A DNA stretch of 64,000 nucleotides, from the NCBI GenBank assembly GCA_003255025.1, contig QANY01007891.1:248001-312000 (forward strand), read 5' to 3'. Under the pieces are notes generated by a model. That model saw nothing but the letters and a program-made list of their open reading frames with translations, made no database searches and had not been told where the DNA came from. Below, one piece after another: positions 59,726 to 64,000 of the stretch; positions within the stretch are counted from its first letter, which is position 1, and every line of letters begins with the position of its first letter. The stretch comes from Datisca glomerata (taxonomy: Eukaryota > Streptophyta > Magnoliopsida > Cucurbitales > Datiscaceae). Both the position numbers and the translations under genes were made by a program.

Positions 59726-59738
59726 TGGTATCAGAGCC
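59726..59738 (+). other. pararetroviral primer-binding site 3 (perfect match)
   Basis: TGGTATCAGAGCC is an exact match to the plant initiator-Met-tRNA primer site used by Caulimoviridae for minus-strand DNA synthesis. It is 333 bases after site 2 in related sequence, so the leader was duplicated. Confidence 0.85.
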
Positions 59739-59851
59739 AAACCTGGTAGAGTATTTACTATTCTTAATTACTCTGCATAATTATTGTGATATTTACTATT
59801 CTTAATTACTCTGCATAATTATTGGAATATTATTATTTATAATTAATCTGC

Positions 59852-61225
59852 ATACTTAGCAGATGATCAAGTACATCATATGGTATGAGATATACCCAAA
59901 ATACCTAGTAAAAAAATTTATAAAACAACCTAGTCTGTTGCTTTCTTCAAGCCTCAGCATCATGTAAAAACAATTGAAAAAATATATGCTCTTAGAAAAG
60001 AGCATGAAACTTGCCAATTACTTCCCCCTAATACAATTAAACATCACATTGAATAATGATATAATTTTCTTCACTTTGGTTTAGTCCAGATTGTAGTCGA
60101 ACCATTTACAAGAAGAGGCCTAATACCTCTATCTTATTACCCTTGAGTGATGCAAGATTTACAAATTTTAATGATATTATTTTAGGATTAATTGAATCCT
60201 CACTTTGTAATGGTCCAATCCATTTTGATTGTTTTTAGATTTGTTTGTTAGTCTAACAAACCCACATATTCTTAAATCCTTACTTTGAATATCAAAACTA
60301 GTGGTTACCAAATTCTTCAAGGTGTCCAACCCCTAGTTTTGATTTTTAGAATACATTATAAAATAACCAAAACCAATATGAATTTCCAAGCCATAAATAA
60401 GAGTCCCAAAAATCAAACCATGTTGATTCAATTTAGCCAAAGGAATGCCAATATTGGAGTCCCTAAAACCAATAGGTGGTCTGATATTACTTTGCCAACA
60501 AATTGGCTTTTAATCAATAAAAGCCAACCCACTCCAATTCAACGCCCAATTGAAGATATTAAATATATCCAGCTATTCTAATCCTTAAAATGGGGAGTTT
60601 AGCTAGACTAGCACTCCTAAGAATTCATTTTCTGAATGTACTACCAATAATAGTCAAGATCTTCGAATCCATCAATTGAAACAAGAATTAAAAAACTAAA
60701 AAAAAATTAAGACATAAAGGCATAGCGACAAATTTCCAAGTCAGTCAACCAATCATTGATGATAAAACTGAACCATCTGACGAAACTGAATCAGCCATTC
60801 TGATTTTCAAGGATACAAGCTTCAACTTTTAATTTTAAATTTAGGCACCCTAAGCCAAGAATACAAGCCTGATTGTGAGGGTTTAACCCAACACATGAAT
60901 GACCCAGCCAATCTCAACAGACGCAATAAGTTGAGAGAGATATATAATATTGATCAAAGAAAAATCAACATTGCTGAATAGAAAGCGTTCATGCAAGAAT
61001 TTAGAGTTGATATTTTCTTCCTTGATTATATCGATGATATATATGGAAAGATTATTAAAGTTAATTCCAAGACCAAATGGGTCAAGGAAGACTCAAGTGT
61101 GATGTCTGCTAGCCATTCCTCACTTGAGAAAATTATAATTAATCATTGCTTCTCACTTTTAAGATTTCGAAAGAAGAACAACCAAGTAAAAAGGTTGTTG
61201 AACAACTTAATTACACTAATCAAAG
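59852..61225 (+). pseudogene. pararetroviral movement protein, copy 3, and linker
   Basis: The movement-protein core is repeated with several stops (best stretch 60285-60581). It continues into the linker that copy 1 also has (near 60850-60990). An in-frame stretch at 60991-61233 leads toward the coat-protein region. This copy is the one joined to the downstream coat protein. Confidence 0.75.
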
Positions 61226-62290
61226 TTGAATAATAATAGGAAAATAATTAGACAAATTGAAAATAAGGTTGATGATTTGCATGAATCTAAATCTAATGAA
61301 TCTCTAAGGGAAACCCCCTTAATAAATATTTCAGATACAACAGCTTTGAATATTGTTCCCCTCAATAAAAAGATTGATAAAATGCTTCAAGAATTGAAGA
61401 ATAAATCTGTTGAATCATCTTCTTCTATTAAGCTAATTAACCAAGACACTAGTTCTGGATCAGAAAGCCATATGTCAGATTCCATCTATGAATCATTCAC
61501 AATTCATGAATCTTCAAACATTCGTAATATTGAAAAAACATTTAAAAATTTAAAAATTAACAAATTAGAAAGGAAGTGGCATAAAAAGCCTATTCCTCCA
61601 GACATCCAAATTACTGCTTTGTTAATCAATTTTCTGTTTCTGCAGAAAAATTATACGAATGGAATATTTATGGGCTTTCAGAGAAGGAAGTTCTTAACAA
61701 ATTACAACACATGGTTATGGTAGCCAACAACTACGTCACCAAACATAATTTGGTTCACAATGAAAAGGTTGTTGAAAAATTAAATTACACTAATTAAAGG
61801 TTAATAGCAATAGAAAAATAATTAGATATAATTGAGTATAAGGTTGATGATTTTCATGATCCTAAACCTAATGAATATCTTAAAGAAAGTCATTTATTAA
61901 ATCTTTCAGAGAAAGCTAGTTTGAATATTGTTCCCCTCAATAAAAAGATTGATAAAATTCTTCAAGAATTGAAGAATAAATATGTTGAGTCATCCTCTTG
62001 TGATAAGGTAATTAACCAAGACTGTAGTTCAAAATAAAAAAATTATGTGAGATTCCGCCAATGAATCATCCACAATGCATGAATCTTCAAACATTCACAA
62101 TATTGAAGAAACATTTAAAACTAAAAATTAACAAATTAGAAAGGAAGTGGCATAAAAAGCCTATTCGTTCATACATCCAAATTACTAAATCATCTTTAGT
62201 TAATCAAATTTATGTTTATGCAGAAAAATTATATGAATGAAATATTGATGATCTTTCAGAACAAAAAGTTCTCAACAAATTACAACACAT
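61190..62290 (+). repeat. tandem duplication, about 573-bp unit, in coat-protein leader
   Basis: aaaaggttgttgaacaactt at 61190 recurs as aaaaggttgttgaaaaatta at about 61763. Colinear similarity continues through the phrases gttcccctcaataaaaagat and aattagaaaggaagtggcat in both units. Both units run into the same Asn/His-rich coat-protein junction. The units differ by substitutions and small indels, so the duplication is old. Confidence 0.85.
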
Positions 62291-62768
62291 AACTATGGTA
62301 GCCAACAGTTATACTACCGCACACAATTTGCCTCACAATGAGGTAATGAAGCTTTTGGTTATAGGATTTACAAGAATGCTTCATTCCTGGTGGGAAAAGC
62401 ATATCACCGAAGAATCTAAAAATACTATCCTTACAGCAATAAATATTGATTGTGATGGAACCCCAATATTTGGAGAGGATCAGAAAATAATGTCTGATGC
62501 CATTAATACCCTCTTGTACACAACAATTGAACATTTCATTGGAATGCCAAGTAATGTTACTTCGCGTATTCATGACCAATTAACCAATCTTACGTGTCCT
62601 ACCCTAAGTGATTCTGACTGGTACAAAAATATATTTTTGTCTAGAGTAATGTTTAAGGATGATAGTAATCAGCCATTTTGGAAAGAAAAATTCATCAATG
62701 ACTTACAATTTTATTTGCCCCCAAAATTAGAACAATCCTCAGTAATGACCTGGAGATATAGACTATAA
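61226..62768 (+). pseudogene. pararetroviral coat-protein region
   Basis: 61226-61723 is a charged, Ser-rich N-terminal part, probably with coiled coil. After the duplicated unit, 62295-62768 reads as the conserved core of a caulimovirid coat protein, with a Trp-Trp pair (SWWEKHI, near 62388-62408) and a C-terminal PPKLEQSS. Frameshifts separate the parts, so no full coat protein can be made. Confidence 0.75.
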
Positions 62769-63087
62769 TAGTCTCACCTACTGTACAATTATTACTACAA
62801 TACAAAAAAAAATGTCTAAGAATGTCTATAGACATAAAAAATAACAAAAAAGAAAGAAAAGAAAACTGCTAAATACGAATTAGGCATCTGTGAGCAAAAT
62901 GATTACCCGCTATTGCTCCTTCCCAAAAGAATAAGAAAAATTCTCATTTAAATCCTAGAAGAATTTATGAACCTTATAGTAAAAAATTCCACAAACAGAA
63001 AAATAATTTTTTTGACAAATACTTCTCTAAGAACAAAAATTATTCAAAAAGAAAATTCAATAATTTTTTTATTAAAGTAAAGTTAAG

Positions 63088-63129
63088 TGTTTTAAATGTG
63101 GCGAGAATAGTCATTTTTTCAATACTTGC
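63088..63129 (+). other. CCHC zinc knuckle of the coat protein
   Basis: The text reads Cys-X2-Cys-X4-His-X4-Cys (CFKCGENSHFFNTC), the nucleic-acid-binding knuckle at the C-terminal side of caulimovirid coat proteins. It lies in a Lys/Asn-rich context. Confidence 0.85.
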
Positions 63130-63834
63130 CAAGTAAAAAATAAAATAAATCAATTAAAAATCTCTGAAAAAAGATAAACAAGAATTGTTTTGATTTATCG
63201 AATCAATAGATTACTATAAAAGTGGTAATGAAGATTCAAACTAAGATCTCATGAATCTGATGACTCAAACTCTTCAACTTCTGACAATGATTCTCCTAAC
63301 ATCTCTATGGAGTACAATGATAACTGTTGTCAAAAAAATATTAATTTTTAAATAAAAATGAAGAATAAGAGAATCTTTTGTTAGATTTAATTACTAAAAT
63401 TGAAAATCCTGAATTAAAACAAGAATACCTTGAAATATTTATGAAGGTAATTCAAAAGAAATAGAATTCTAAGTCTTATAATAATACCACAAGCCTTTCA
63501 CAAACTCTTGGAAAATTCATCAAAGTCAAAGGAAAGCGAAGAGAAGTTACTTTATAGAAACTTCAAAAAGACATAAAAAATATTAAAATCAAAATAAAAG
63601 AATTAAAATATTCAAACAAGGAAATAACAAAATAACAAAATCTTTTAAAAATAGAGAATTTAATAAAAAAGCATGAATCCAGTGAACTAGAAAAATCTAG
63701 TAAATCTCCAATTTTTTATAATGAGGTTGAAGAACCTATTGTCAACAATTAAGATGATGATAACTTCATCCAAATCTTTAATCACATCAAAATAAAAATG
63801 GCACATAATGGTCAGAATAGTAATCTAATATTTT

Positions 63835-64000
63835 GATTCCACTTCAATGACTCTTATTGATTCAGAAGCTGATTTGAATTATATGCAGAAAAGATTCATT
63901 ACTATAAAGTACTTCAAGAAGATAAAAGAATATGTGTCCTCTGCAAGTGATACTAGAATGCATATCAATTATGAAATTCTTAAAGTATGTTTTAAAACAT
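63835..64000 (+). pseudogene. pararetroviral aspartic protease, start only
   Basis: The frame reads LIDSEADLNYMQ, where the active-site motif is normally D-S/T-G-A. The Gly is replaced by Glu, so the protease would be inactive. The region is cut by the window edge. Confidence 0.7.

Larger units (their letters stand above)
56641..64000 (+). mobile_element. endogenous caulimovirid (pararetrovirus), rearranged, partial
   Basis: In order there are a leader with a primer-like site, a movement-protein copy, a second movement-protein copy, two more leader/primer segments, a third movement-protein copy, a coat-protein region with an internal tandem duplication, a CCHC knuckle and the beginning of an aspartic protease at the window edge. 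No LTRs and no integrase were seen. MP-CP-protease order in one coding line resembles florendovirus- or petuvirus-type Caulimoviridae. All parts carry stops or frameshifts, so this is an old defective integration. RT and RNase H would lie beyond the right edge. Genus assignment is tentative. Confidence 0.82.

Overview
The window is nuclear DNA from a flowering plant, most likely a eudicot. The evidence is spliced GT-AG genes with short AT-rich introns, a plant purple acid phosphatase, a plant-specific FG-GAP membrane protein, and dense LTR retrotransposons, LINEs, DNA transposons and an endogenous plant pararetrovirus. The species cannot be named from the sequence. Only two host genes look intact. 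Nearly everything else is decayed mobile DNA.

Host genes: (1) 8728-11059 (+), a secreted purple acid phosphatase, 8 exons, 480 residues, all metal ligands present, with an unusual His-rich loop. (2) 48084-55005 (+), a NERD1-type FG-GAP repeat, single-pass membrane protein, 13 exons, 695 residues, all introns in phase 0.

Layout: 1 to about 2.8 kb is the right part of a Ty1/copia element lacking most of its reverse transcriptase. 2.8-8.6 kb holds a nonautonomous TIR element (3.76-4.74 kb), an LTR-like block with a 49-bp tandem hairpin repeat (5.94-6.64 kb) and AT-rich DNA. After the phosphatase come a truncated LINE (12.37-13.56 kb) and a minus-strand Ty3/gypsy element of the Tat/Ogre type (13.57-18.16 kb), the latter cut by a minus-strand copia LTR (18.16-20.38 kb).

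22.1-36.8 kb is a nest. A copia element (E1, with a 2.16-kb 3' LTR) is split by a complete but dead copia element of another family (E2, 24884-33752) flanked by the 5-bp duplication CTTAA. E1's 3' LTR abuts a partial, oppositely oriented LTR and pol remnant (E3, 36.8-38.9 kb), and E3 is cut at 38880 by a CACTA-type terminus. 42.2-47.4 kb holds a Mutator-like (MULE) transposase relic on the minus strand, a Ulp1-protease-like fragment on the plus strand, a second TIR element nested in the transposase, and three arrays built on CGTGTAG/CTACACG; two of the arrays share a 42-bp period and one fills a transposase intron.

After the NERD1-like gene there is a GGTTCGG-rich MITE (55.8-56.25 kb). From 56.6 kb to the window end lies a rearranged endogenous caulimovirid, with three movement-protein copies, three initiator-Met-tRNA primer sites, a duplicated coat-protein leader, a CCHC knuckle and the start of a protease. 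Gene order resembles florendo-/petuvirus-like integrants.

The strongest leads are the arrays in and around the MULE, the His-rich loop and missing dimer cysteine of the phosphatase, the pararetroviral concatemer, and the datable nested retrotransposons.
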